A stretch of DNA of 35,505 bases from Hyphomicrobiales bacterium (GTDB lineage: Bacteria > Pseudomonadota > Alphaproteobacteria > Rhizobiales > GCA-2746425), in the NCBI GenBank assembly GCA_002746425.1, contig NVXB01000001.1, positions 150,704 through 186,208 of the forward strand. Direction: 5' to 3'. The position numbers and the translations under genes were made by a program. Positions 27,151-35,505 of this stretch are shown one piece after another (position 1 is the first letter of the stretch; every line of letters begins with the position of its first letter). The notes under the pieces are model-generated. The model made no database searches. It saw only the letters and a program-made list of their open reading frames with translations, and was not told where the DNA came from.

Positions 27151-27359
27151 ACATTATCCAACGCTATTTGTAGCATTTTAATACAAACTGCTTTTGATCT
27201 CCATTGATTACCCATGTCACATTCTGCTATAAAGCCAGTCGGTGCATGTGTGACACGAATTTTAGTTAAAAATGTCGTTATATGTTTTCTATCAACGTAT
27301 GTTTTTATATCTAAATCCTCATCTTTAATTTTAGTCAAATATTTCACCCAATCTACCAA
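27147..27359 (-). CDS. small RF-1-domain-like protein without GGQ
   Basis: KIRVTHAPTGFIAECDMGNQWRSKAVCIKMLQIAL resembles the post-GGQ segment of class I release factors. Confidence 0.4.
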   Translation of the reverse strand: MVDWVKYLTKIKDEDLDIKTYVDRKHITTFLTKIRVTHAPTGFIAECDMGNQWRSKAVCIKMLQIALDNV

Positions 27360-27846
27360 TATTATCTCTATGTGATGGTGCTTCCCATCCCTCGGGTTTA
27401 ATTAAATCAGGAAGACCTAATGGATTTGGTCGTGATGCTTTAATGCCAACCTCTTTAGACATATTGGCTTTATGCACTGCACTCCATGCCTTTTGAGCGT
27501 TAACTTCAAACAAATCTAAAGTACCAATAGCAACAACTACAAGATCAATCAATGCATCAACAACATCGTCTGCTGACTCACTATCTTTCATTTCATTCAA
27601 TTCTTCTTCTAAAAACGCAATTCGAAATTTTAAGAGAGCCTCAAGTTTTTCCTTATCAAATTCTTTCACTTTTTCGGGTATTTGATAATGATTATGCATA
27701 TCTTTAATATCATCAACCCAAGGCATATCCCATGGTAAACCATCATTCAGAAAAATCAATTCTGGGTCTGGCACAAAGCACCCATCGAATATTTCTTCGC
27801 CGTAAACATTTACAGGTTCGTCTATTACTTTTAATTTATCGCTCAT
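27331..27846 (-). CDS. MazG/PRA-PH-like nucleotide pyrophosphohydrolase
   Basis: FLEEELNEMKDSESADDVVDALIDLVVVAIGTLDLF. Confidence 0.75.
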   Translation of the reverse strand: MSDKLKVIDEPVNVYGEEIFDGCFVPDPELIFLNDGLPWDMPWVDDIKDMHNHYQIPEKVKEFDKEKLEALLKFRIAFLEEELNEMKDSESADDVVDALIDLVVVAIGTLDLFEVNAQKAWSAVHKANMSKEVGIKASRPNPLGLPDLIKPEGWEAPSHRDNIGRLGEIFD

Positions 27847-28910
27847 TCTTTATCCTTTTCTATATATTTAATTGCAGTTTGTAATCCTTGATTAATCGCC
27901 TGATCCATATCAATATAAGTATATTTGCCGCATCTACCAACATGTGTAACATTTTCGTCACCTTTAGCATATTCTACATATTTTTTATAACGTTCAGTAT
28001 TATAACCATCTGGATCTTTAACTGGATAATATCTTTCACCATTATTCATATCAGCATCACATGGATATTCTGCAATTGCAGATGCTCTCCATGTAATTCT
28101 ATCGCCCCTAATAAATTTATCCCACCATGAGTTATTGCTGGATAATTCAGTATAATAAGCAGTTCTTGTAGCACCAAGCACAGTTGTATTATTGATAACA
28201 AATACACCTTCAACAGGAGCTTCAGCATAATGAACTTCCCGAAATTTAACTGAACGCCATTCTAATGCGCTGAATCTGTTGTTGTAAAATTCATCAATTG
28301 GCATTGCGCTGAAAACATGATCATATTCCCACATAATTCTATGTTTACCCATACAATCGTTTTTAATGTTTGAATTAAGAAATAGTGTAATATTTTCATG
28401 GTTAAGCATATTTTCAACGAGTTTAGTATATCCCTCTTTAGGCATTCCCTGATATTTATCAGTGAAATACTCGTCCGAATCATCGTCTCTAAATTTTAGT
28501 CGATTTTTGACACTGCTGCTTAATTTATCCCATGAAATATTCCACATCTTTTTAGTATACGGTTTAAAAAATATATCAAGTATTTCATCGGTTGTAAATC
28601 GTTTTTTTAAATCTTTATTTGGTGGTAGAGTGAAATATTCACCATTAAATTCAGCTTTTACTTTATGTCTATAATTATCTAATTCACAAAATCTGTTAAT
28701 GAATTTATAAACTTTTTCGTTATTAGTATGAAAAATGTGTGGACCGTACTTATGCATTCTTAAACCATTTCCACTACATTTATAATCATAAGCATTTCCA
28801 GCCACATGGTCACGTTTATCTACAATTTCTACGCTATATCCAGCTTCAGCCAATGTTCTAGCAATAGTAGCACCAGTAAAACCAGCACCAATAATTAAGA
28901 TTTTTTTCAT
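27843..28910 (-). CDS. glf: UDP-galactopyranose mutase
   Basis: IGAGFTGATIARTLAEAGYSVEIVDKRDHVAGNAYDY...YGPHIFHTNNEKVYKFI. Confidence 0.92.
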   Translation of the reverse strand: MKKILIIGAGFTGATIARTLAEAGYSVEIVDKRDHVAGNAYDYKCSGNGLRMHKYGPHIFHTNNEKVYKFINRFCELDNYRHKVKAEFNGEYFTLPPNKDLKKRFTTDEILDIFFKPYTKKMWNISWDKLSSSVKNRLKFRDDDSDEYFTDKYQGMPKEGYTKLVENMLNHENITLFLNSNIKNDCMGKHRIMWEYDHVFSAMPIDEFYNNRFSALEWRSVKFREVHYAEAPVEGVFVINNTTVLGATRTAYYTELSSNNSWWDKFIRGDRITWRASAIAEYPCDADMNNGERYYPVKDPDGYNTERYKKYVEYAKGDENVTHVGRCGKYTYIDMDQAINQGLQTAIKYIEKDKE

Positions 28911-29998
28911 AATATAGCTCCTATTTCATCCTTTTGAGTATTTTTATCTAAAGGATGCGCCTCATATAAAGCTTCTTTTTGCATTGCAGCAAATTTAATT
29001 CTTCCCTCTTCAGACATTCCCTCGATATTTTCTGTAGTAATTTGAGCAATATTATTATTCTTGTAATAAACCTTCATTTCTGCTGGTTCACCAATAAGAA
29101 TAGATCCTGCATCAGCAACTTGATATGGTCTTGCACGCCACCATCCAGAACCAGTTTTAGTAATATTACCATCAGTATGGTAATATCCGGGCATGAGAAT
29201 ACCCCACTGGCTCATAAATTCTTCACACATATCTCCTTCTTTGAGACGTGGTGATTTATATTGTCCTCTAGCAGCACCATAACATTTGACAGGCCAAGTT
29301 GCATGTTGTTTTTTCAACCATTTGCGTGTTTTACCCTGTACTAGAGAAGCAAAATTAAATTCTTGCTTTTTCTCAATATTGTTAGTAAAATTACCCTCGC
29401 GGCCAAAATTGTTTTCTGGTTTACGATTAAGATGAAATGGATGTGGATTATAAACAAATAATTTATCTTCTCTCCAACCTAATTCCATGCGTGATAAATT
29501 GCCACCCTGATAAGCAGAAACAAGCATACGATTTTCACGTTCTTGTAAAATTTTCACTGCTTCAATATACGATTTACTATATAATTTGACTTCCGATAAA
29601 TCCTCAGTACCAGACCACATATTGAACAGATAATCTCTATAAGCAGATTCGTAATTTTTCTTTTCCAGTGTTTCACCATATTTGATAATGGATTTATAAA
29701 TTGAGTCAAATTGCCAATCATCAAATGAAATAATACAATCTGGCCGTTGTGAAATAGCATATAAACCACCCCAAAGCTGCTGACAAAAACCTGCAGGTGA
29801 ATGGATATACACAATAACTTCATCGTATTCATGAAGACTTTCGCCTAAAATTACTGGGCGCTGATCTACAGTCCATCCCATGGCTTCTAAACAATTAATA
29901 AGTGAATAATGAGATGGCACTACCTGAAGTTGTTGGTTTAAATAATGATCTCTCTTAGTTTGAAGAGTATTAAAACCTGTAATTAAAATTTTCTTCAT
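28907..29998 (-). CDS. conserved phage protein, possibly glycan related
   Basis: 363-aa ORF in operon with glf. Confidence 0.45.
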   Translation of the reverse strand: MKKILITGFNTLQTKRDHYLNQQLQVVPSHYSLINCLEAMGWTVDQRPVILGESLHEYDEVIVYIHSPAGFCQQLWGGLYAISQRPDCIISFDDWQFDSIYKSIIKYGETLEKKNYESAYRDYLFNMWSGTEDLSEVKLYSKSYIEAVKILQERENRMLVSAYQGGNLSRMELGWREDKLFVYNPHPFHLNRKPENNFGREGNFTNNIEKKQEFNFASLVQGKTRKWLKKQHATWPVKCYGAARGQYKSPRLKEGDMCEEFMSQWGILMPGYYHTDGNITKTGSGWWRARPYQVADAGSILIGEPAEMKVYYKNNNIAQITTENIEGMSEEGRIKFAAMQKEALYEAHPLDKNTQKDEIGAIL

Positions 29999-30207
29999 GG
30001 GTGATTATCCTCAAAAATTTCTATGATATCTTTCAAATCCTTTAATTCTCTATGAAATGCATCAATATTGCGCTCTTTTGATATAGGATGAGAGTGATTT
30101 GCCCCAAAGCGCTGCATTTTTGCATATGCCATAATTACTTCGGCACATTCTTCAGCAATATGCGCCATACGGCCTTCATAGGTTTTTGGTAAATATTTTT
30201 CAATCAT
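29995..30207 (-). CDS. MazG-like protein
   Basis: GRMAHIAEECAEVIMAYAKMQRFG. Confidence 0.6.
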   Translation of the reverse strand: MIEKYLPKTYEGRMAHIAEECAEVIMAYAKMQRFGANHSHPISKERNIDAFHRELKDLKDIIEIFEDNHP

Positions 30208-30430
30208 AAATTTTTAAATCCTTTAAACTATCTGGTAAAACAAATTCGTGGTCATAAAACAATTCTTTATATTCGGCGCCGGGAAATTTTTCACCCAGTG
30301 ATAATCCATCCTTAAAGGTAAGATGTTTATCCTCATCTGCAAATCTTAACAAATCATTTAGATACATACCAGTGTATCCAGTGGTTTTTACTACAGTGAT
30401 CACCATATGGTTTTTCTGAGTTTCAGACAT
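30200..30430 (-). CDS. hypothetical protein
   Basis: 76-aa ORF. Confidence 0.5.
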   Translation of the reverse strand: MSETQKNHMVITVVKTTGYTGMYLNDLLRFADEDKHLTFKDGLSLGEKFPGAEYKELFYDHEFVLPDSLKDLKIYD

Positions 30431-30891
30431 TTCTTTTGCGCCATTTCTCTATGATATCTAGTAGCTCTATCGGTATAGATAATTCCATTTAGATGATCAT
30501 ACTCATGTTGAATAATTCTAGATGTCATCCCAGTATATTTTTCTGTTTTCACTTCGCCATTGGGAAGAGTAAAACGCATTCTAATATGTTCCGGGCGTTT
30601 AATTTTAATTATAAGATTAGGAAATGATAAACATCCCTCATCCATGTAAACTTCTTTTTTACTATAATCTACAATAATAGGATTGTACATAACTAAAATA
30701 GGATTACTTCTAATTACAAAACATCTATGTGGTAAACCTACCTGATTTGCAGCTAAACCGACTCCACTAGTATTCATTAACGATTCAGCAATATCTTTAG
30801 CGAATTGAATCGGATCTATAGGAGGATTATTAAAATTAAATTCTGGAGAGATTTCTCTTAAAAGCTTGTTAGTTTCGTCTATCATGTACAT
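30400..30891 (-). CDS. def: peptide deformylase
   Basis: GVGLAANQVGLPHR, EGCLSFP, QHEYDHLNGI. Confidence 0.93.
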   Translation of the reverse strand: MYMIDETNKLLREISPEFNFNNPPIDPIQFAKDIAESLMNTSGVGLAANQVGLPHRCFVIRSNPILVMYNPIIVDYSKKEVYMDEGCLSFPNLIIKIKRPEHIRMRFTLPNGEVKTEKYTGMTSRIIQHEYDHLNGIIYTDRATRYHREMAQKKCLKLRKTIW

Positions 30892-31127
30892 ACTAATGCA
30901 TTCTTTTCTTCTAAAATTTCTACTTTGCTTAATAAGGTTATTTCATCGGATTTCAAATCATGATAACCATATTTTTTAACATCCATATCATAAAATAATG
31001 AACCACCCATATTTTGAGCAACTAAATGCATTGTATTTCTCATTATACTGCATTTTTCACTATTCTCTTCATTTAAAAATTTTTTCAATAATTTCTTAAT
31101 ATCTTCTGGCATTTTATACCTCTTCAT
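30882..31127 (-). CDS. hypothetical protein
   Basis: 81-aa ORF. Confidence 0.5.
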   Translation of the reverse strand: MKRYKMPEDIKKLLKKFLNEENSEKCSIMRNTMHLVAQNMGGSLFYDMDVKKYGYHDLKSDEITLLSKVEILEEKNALVCT

Positions 31128-32826
31128 ATGTGGTGAAATTCTTTACTAATTCTGCCTTTATAGTTTTATCAAACAACTGTCTATTCTTGATATCTTCGGA
31201 ATGTGAAATAATAATTGTATTAGTTTGATCGAATTCACTTAAAATATTTTCTAAATTATCAACATTGTCAACATCCAGGCCATCCATAAGTTCATCAATT
31301 ATCAAAAGATTACATGCTACTGAATTTTTCATTTTGGCTATATCTCTCATAGCAAGAAGAATAGAAAAATCAATACGTTTTTTCTGACCTTCAGAAAATG
31401 AATTGTAACTAAATTTGTCTCTATGTCTTGATTTAATAGTCTCATTGAACGATGAATCCAATTCAAATGAAACAAACATATCAAATTTCTCTAAATAAGA
31501 ATTAATATGTTGATTAAGAAGAGGAATATACTTATTGATAATTACACTCTTGATGCCATTATCTTTCAATATTTTTTGGCAATTGACATAATTTTCAGCA
31601 ATTCTTTTATGCTTATCATATTTTTTATTTTCTAATGTAATTTCCCTTTTTAATGCATCTAATTTGATTGTAGAAACTTCCGATTTTACTTTATTCTTAA
31701 GTTTATCAATACGCTCATTCATTTCTTCTACAGTGGTGATCATGCTGTTTAGCATAGTTTTTTTAACAGAAGTATTTGATTTTATTGCACTAATGTCATC
31801 TTTAGATTTTTTAATTTCGTCAAATATATTATTACACTTAGTAAGATTAGTGTCTATTTTTGGTATTTTTAAATCTAATTCAGATATTGATTTATTATTT
31901 TCCTCAACAATGGAAGCTTTATATTCAAATGTAATATCCTGTTTACATGTTGGACAGTCATCATTGCTATCAATAAATGTTATGGTTTTCTTAAGTATGT
32001 CTATTTTTGTAATAATAGCGGTTTTCTTTTTATTCAAAGCCAGAATTTTATCTACAACTTCTCCTTCAGATACAGGAAAAGAGTCTTTAATTTTTAGAAG
32101 CTCTTTTTCTTCTTCTACAAGTTTTTTAAGTTCGTTATTAAGAGCTGTTGTTTTGTCTCTTTTAATATCTCTAGCAGCAATAATAGATTGTATTTCTTCA
32201 TTAGAATTGATAGATTGTTCTTCAATCATTTCATTCATAGTTTTGATTGAACTTTTCAATGATTGAACTTTAATATTGATATCCGCTAATTCAGCCTTGT
32301 TAATATCATTTTTTGATTTAAGCAATAAAGACATTTTAGAAAAAACGTGAAGATCAAGAAGATCCTCAATGACTTCTCTCCTATGTGCAGCTTGTAATTT
32401 CATAAATGGCATGAACGCAGCAGAACCAAGAACTACAACTTGTGTAAAACTCTTATAATTCATGTTGAGAATGTTTTTTTCTAAGTTTTTCTGATAATCT
32501 CTTACATCTCCAGTTTGAGGAATAAGCTCGCCATCTTTATAAATTTCAAATAAGTTGGGTGAAATTCCTCTAATGACTTTATATTCATTAAATTCAAATT
32601 CAACAACTAAATTCTTCTTATTAATAGAATTTATAAGCTGTCCTTTATTCAAATCTTTATATGTTCTACCAAACAAAGCAAAAGTAATAGCATCAATAAT
32701 AGTAGATTTACCATGACCAGATTTACCTACTACCAAAAGATTACTGTTTTCTTTTAAATCGAATTCTTGAAATGTGTTACCAACAGAAAATAAATTCTTG
32801 AATTTAACACTTTTTGCATTAATCAT
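31114..32826 (-). CDS. 46: recombination endonuclease subunit gp46 (SbcC/Rad50-like)
   Basis: VVGKSGHGKSTIIDAITFALFGRTYKD, zinc-hook CPTC, FSEGQKKRIDFSILLA. Confidence 0.95.
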   Translation of the reverse strand: MINAKSVKFKNLFSVGNTFQEFDLKENSNLLVVGKSGHGKSTIIDAITFALFGRTYKDLNKGQLINSINKKNLVVEFEFNEYKVIRGISPNLFEIYKDGELIPQTGDVRDYQKNLEKNILNMNYKSFTQVVVLGSAAFMPFMKLQAAHRREVIEDLLDLHVFSKMSLLLKSKNDINKAELADINIKVQSLKSSIKTMNEMIEEQSINSNEEIQSIIAARDIKRDKTTALNNELKKLVEEEKELLKIKDSFPVSEGEVVDKILALNKKKTAIITKIDILKKTITFIDSNDDCPTCKQDITFEYKASIVEENNKSISELDLKIPKIDTNLTKCNNIFDEIKKSKDDISAIKSNTSVKKTMLNSMITTVEEMNERIDKLKNKVKSEVSTIKLDALKREITLENKKYDKHKRIAENYVNCQKILKDNGIKSVIINKYIPLLNQHINSYLEKFDMFVSFELDSSFNETIKSRHRDKFSYNSFSEGQKKRIDFSILLAMRDIAKMKNSVACNLLIIDELMDGLDVDNVDNLENILSEFDQTNTIIISHSEDIKNRQLFDKTIKAELVKNFTTYEEV

Positions 32827-33833
32827 ATAGACATCGCTTCCAAATAAATTTCATCAATTATTTTATGTACTTCTTCATGACGAATATCATCCATAGCTAC
32901 AATGTACTCTTTGATAATATCTGAAGTATCTTCTACTTCTACATTAGATAATTCTATATCAGAGACAGAGCTTTTTGTTTCAGAAGCTTTTATATTATAA
33001 CCCATTTCTTCTAAAGATGACACAGTTTTATCATAATGTGTTCTAGATTCTATGCCAGAAGAGTGAAGTTTAATCATTTTATTTTTAAATTTAGAAAAAT
33101 CAATATCTTCATTTTCATAATAAACATTTTCAAACATGGTATGAGGATTTTTGATAAATGTAAGTTCAAGAGTGTTGCTATCAAACACATGAAAGCCTTT
33201 TTGATCATCTACATCAATCCAAGTATGTTGAGTAGGCGCTCCTAAATATGTAATATTGTCTTTACTAGATTTAGTGTGATAATGGCCTGAAAATACCTTT
33301 TCAAATTTACTGAAAATTTTAGATTTCATACCATATTTAGCAGTCTGAGCTTTATTTAATTTGAAACCAGCTAGCTCCAGATGACCCATCAGGACAGTTT
33401 CTTTAGAACTCTTAATGATTTTATATGTAGCTTCAGCATTGTTCTTATGGATCCAGGGAAGTAATAAAATATTATCAATAACAGCAGCTTCTTCATGTAC
33501 GGTAATATTTTTATATTCACTTAATACCAACTTAGGCGTATTTACAGAGCTGCTATTTTTATAATAAATATCATGGTTTCCTAAAATAATATCCATCCGC
33601 AAACCAGTTTTTTCTAATGGTTTAAAGAAATATTCTTTAGCATTTGTTAATGTATCTGTATCAATTTTCTTTCTAGAATGAAACACATCACCTAGATGTA
33701 TAATCCCATCTATATCATTTTTTTCAATATATGGGAAAAAAATATCATTAAAAAAGAGTTTCATATTTTCATGAAACTCTTTAGAATCATTCTGTAAACC
33801 AAAATGAGTATCTGTTATAAGAATATATTTCAT
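32823..33833 (-). CDS. 47: recombination endonuclease subunit gp47 (SbcD/Mre11-like)
   Basis: ITDTHFGLQND, HLGDVFHSR, GNHDIYYKN, SGHYHTKS. Confidence 0.95.
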   Translation of the reverse strand: MKYILITDTHFGLQNDSKEFHENMKLFFNDIFFPYIEKNDIDGIIHLGDVFHSRKKIDTDTLTNAKEYFFKPLEKTGLRMDIILGNHDIYYKNSSSVNTPKLVLSEYKNITVHEEAAVIDNILLLPWIHKNNAEATYKIIKSSKETVLMGHLELAGFKLNKAQTAKYGMKSKIFSKFEKVFSGHYHTKSSKDNITYLGAPTQHTWIDVDDQKGFHVFDSNTLELTFIKNPHTMFENVYYENEDIDFSKFKNKMIKLHSSGIESRTHYDKTVSSLEEMGYNIKASETKSSVSDIELSNVEVEDTSDIIKEYIVAMDDIRHEEVHKIIDEIYLEAMSI

Positions 33834-33982
33834 AAGAACCTTTTCAAAATTTCTTCACAATATTTCTTAGTAGCTCTTAGACGAGCAATTAAATTGAATT
33901 TTTCAGTAGCATTGGCATTTTCAATTCTATCACCCATATCTCTGATCATTATAGGTACTAACTGTTTTTCATCATTTTTCAT
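33830..33982 (-). CDS. hypothetical protein (50 aa)
   Basis: MKNDEKQLVPIMIRDMGDRIENANATEKFNLIARLRATKKYCEEILKRFL*, stop overlaps the gp47 start. Confidence 0.5.
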   Translation of the reverse strand: MKNDEKQLVPIMIRDMGDRIENANATEKFNLIARLRATKKYCEEILKRFL

Positions 33983-34532
33983 TATTCACCTCAAAATTTG
34001 ACATTTCTTTTTCTTTTTGTTTCTGTTTCTGTTTCTTCTTTTTTTCTTTCTTTTTGCCCTCAAAATCATCTACAAACGATGTATCCATATCCGCTTGTGA
34101 TGATTCAGTGAATGTTTGTCCAGCAACACGGGCATCATGATTGTGATTTCTAAGAGATTTATATTTAAAATATCGCTGTTCGGCTTCAATATTTATAACA
34201 TTTATGAAAGCATTCCATGCGATTTGGCTAAAATATGCGAAAGGATTTGGCACTTCTACATTGATGTTATATTTCTTTTTATTTAAAGCATTAATACAAG
34301 CAATAGTAGCATCACCTTTCATGTCATCTAAATAACTATAACCAGCGAAATTGCCAGATGATCCTAATCTACGAATAATTTGTATAATAGCTGTAACGAC
34401 AATTTTTGGAATTTCTTCTTCATTTGAGGCATACCAGGCAACTAAATTACGATGCAATTCTTGTCCATTTACGTAATCTCTGGATTGATCTCTATTTTTT
34501 ATTCTTGTTCTTTTTTTCTTTACTACTGCCAT
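33972..34532 (-). CDS. 55: late transcription sigma factor gp55
   Basis: RNLVAWYASNEEEIPKIVVTAIIQIIRRLGSSGNFAGYSYLDDMKGDATIACINALNK...PFAYFSQIAWNAFIN. Confidence 0.92.
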   Translation of the reverse strand: MAVVKKKRTRIKNRDQSRDYVNGQELHRNLVAWYASNEEEIPKIVVTAIIQIIRRLGSSGNFAGYSYLDDMKGDATIACINALNKKKYNINVEVPNPFAYFSQIAWNAFINVINIEAEQRYFKYKSLRNHNHDARVAGQTFTESSQADMDTSFVDDFEGKKKEKKKKQKQKQKEKEMSNFEVNNEK

Positions 34533-34869
34533 TCATTTTCCCTTTAGACCATGTTAAATATGATTTATTAAAATCTTCTGAATATATTTGCATTGGATCT
34601 TTCCATATGAAATAATGTGATATATATTGCATGATGTTTTTATTTTTACACTCTTCCATGTAGGAAGGATTATTAATAATAAATTGAAATAATTTTGCAA
34701 AAAATACAGTTGATAGCAAATACGATACTATCAAGTTCATAATATATAACACAATTCCAAGCATTAATATACTATAAAAAGCGACTGGCAGAACTAATAA
34801 TCCTATCATATTAATAGCAACTAATATTACTATAGCAAATGGTGATACTAAATATTCAATATATTTCAT
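34492..34869 (-). CDS. small membrane protein
   Basis: Hydrophobic N-terminal segments. Confidence 0.5.
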   Translation of the reverse strand: MKYIEYLVSPFAIVILVAINMIGLLVLPVAFYSILMLGIVLYIMNLIVSYLLSTVFFAKLFQFIINNPSYMEECKNKNIMQYISHYFIWKDPMQIYSEDFNKSYLTWSKGKMNGSSKEKKNKNKK

Positions 34870-34936
34870 TATTTTTTCCTAAATTTATCAATTTATACTC
34901 CTTTTCAAATAAATAAATCAAATAGTTTAATTCTAT

Positions 34937-34975
34937 AGTGTACATTTATAAACTACTATGATATAAATGTACACT
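34937..34975. promoter_or_regulatory. symmetrical divergent early promoter in a perfect 14-bp inverted repeat
   Basis: AGTGTACATTTATA-N11-TATAAATGTACACT; reads GTGTACA-N17-TATAAA on both strands. Confidence 0.7.
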
Positions 34976-35420
34976 AATTAATATGTTTCTATCGGCTAGC
35001 TAGGCCAAATTATGATAGCATTGTAGTATTGACATACAGTCATAAGATATATGCAATTTATTCCTACGAAACGGGTCCTTAATTTATTAAGCAGAATGGG
35101 CAAAATAGATCAGCGCATTTTAAATAAAAAAATCTTTAAGAGATGGAAATACTTAAACCATCAGAAGCGATAATGTTGTGTAGTTATAGGCATTATCACA
35201 ATTGCTTCCGCGCTTATAGGCGGTAGATAAAAAGTTAAAACGCAAAGCCTAGCTTTTCCTAACGGTTCTACTTATAACACAGTGACCCTCTTGTAAGACA
35301 AGACCCACTTAATCTCTTGCCTCCGGGCAAGGGAAGTAACTTCTTGAAGACAATAGGTTGGCTTAGAGAAGTCGAGTAAGAGTATAGCTTGCTATTCCGA
35401 TATTAATTATAGATGTAAGT

Positions 35421-35505
35421 AATATAATATCAATAAGAATATAATATCAATAAGAATATAATATCAATAAGAATGTAATATCAATAAGAATATAATATCA
35501 ATAAG
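35421..35505. repeat. five tandem copies of a 17-bp repeat at the contig end
   Basis: aatataatatcaataag x5, one copy with a single substitution (aatgtaat...). Confidence 0.97.

Noticed and set aside
35421-35505. Link between repeat motif CAATAAG and the missing acceptor strand (CAATAAG) of element E5
   Set aside because: A 7-nt match in AT-rich sequence 30 kb away is easily explained by chance.

Overview
The window reads as one metagenomic contig from a T4-like (Tevenvirinae-type) myovirus. Nearly every gene is on the minus strand. The T4 core is recognisable: gp46/gp47 recombination nuclease, gp55 late sigma factor, and the gp45 clamp, gp44/gp62 clamp loader and RegA block. The host is probably alphaproteobacterial, judging from a BA14K-like protein, a circularly permuted tmRNA, and a GalE fragment. 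The main discovery candidate is an RNA-centred accessory region. A compact array at about 4.83-5.97 kb interleaves genuine tRNAs (Glu, Thr, Phe) with five copies of a terminal-stem RNA element sharing the core CAGCAAAACAA. Two copies carry a tRNA-like body in permuted order (T-arm and CCA side first, then acceptor 5' strand and D-arm), closed at the acceptor end and lacking an interpretable anticodon. This is the architecture expected for bacterial Y RNAs (YrlA-type tRNA mimics), with circularly permuted tRNA genes as the alternative. A Ro60/TROVE-DUF2828-like vWA protein is encoded about 3 kb away. RlaP-like nucleotidyltransferase, 2H phosphoesterase, Thg1-like and macro-domain genes are in the same window. 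The phage also encodes a two-piece (permuted) tmRNA with readable tag ANLNASNDNFETVALAA, an initiator-type tRNA-fMet plus peptide deformylase, and several tRNAs with defective acceptor stems. An early-promoter consensus (GTGTACA/GTTTACA/CTTTACT-N17-TATAWT) can be read at about ten sites. The contig starts inside a GC-rich galE fused in frame to the Ro-like gene (possible chimera) and ends in a 17-bp tandem repeat. All family calls come from reading the sequence; no database search was run.
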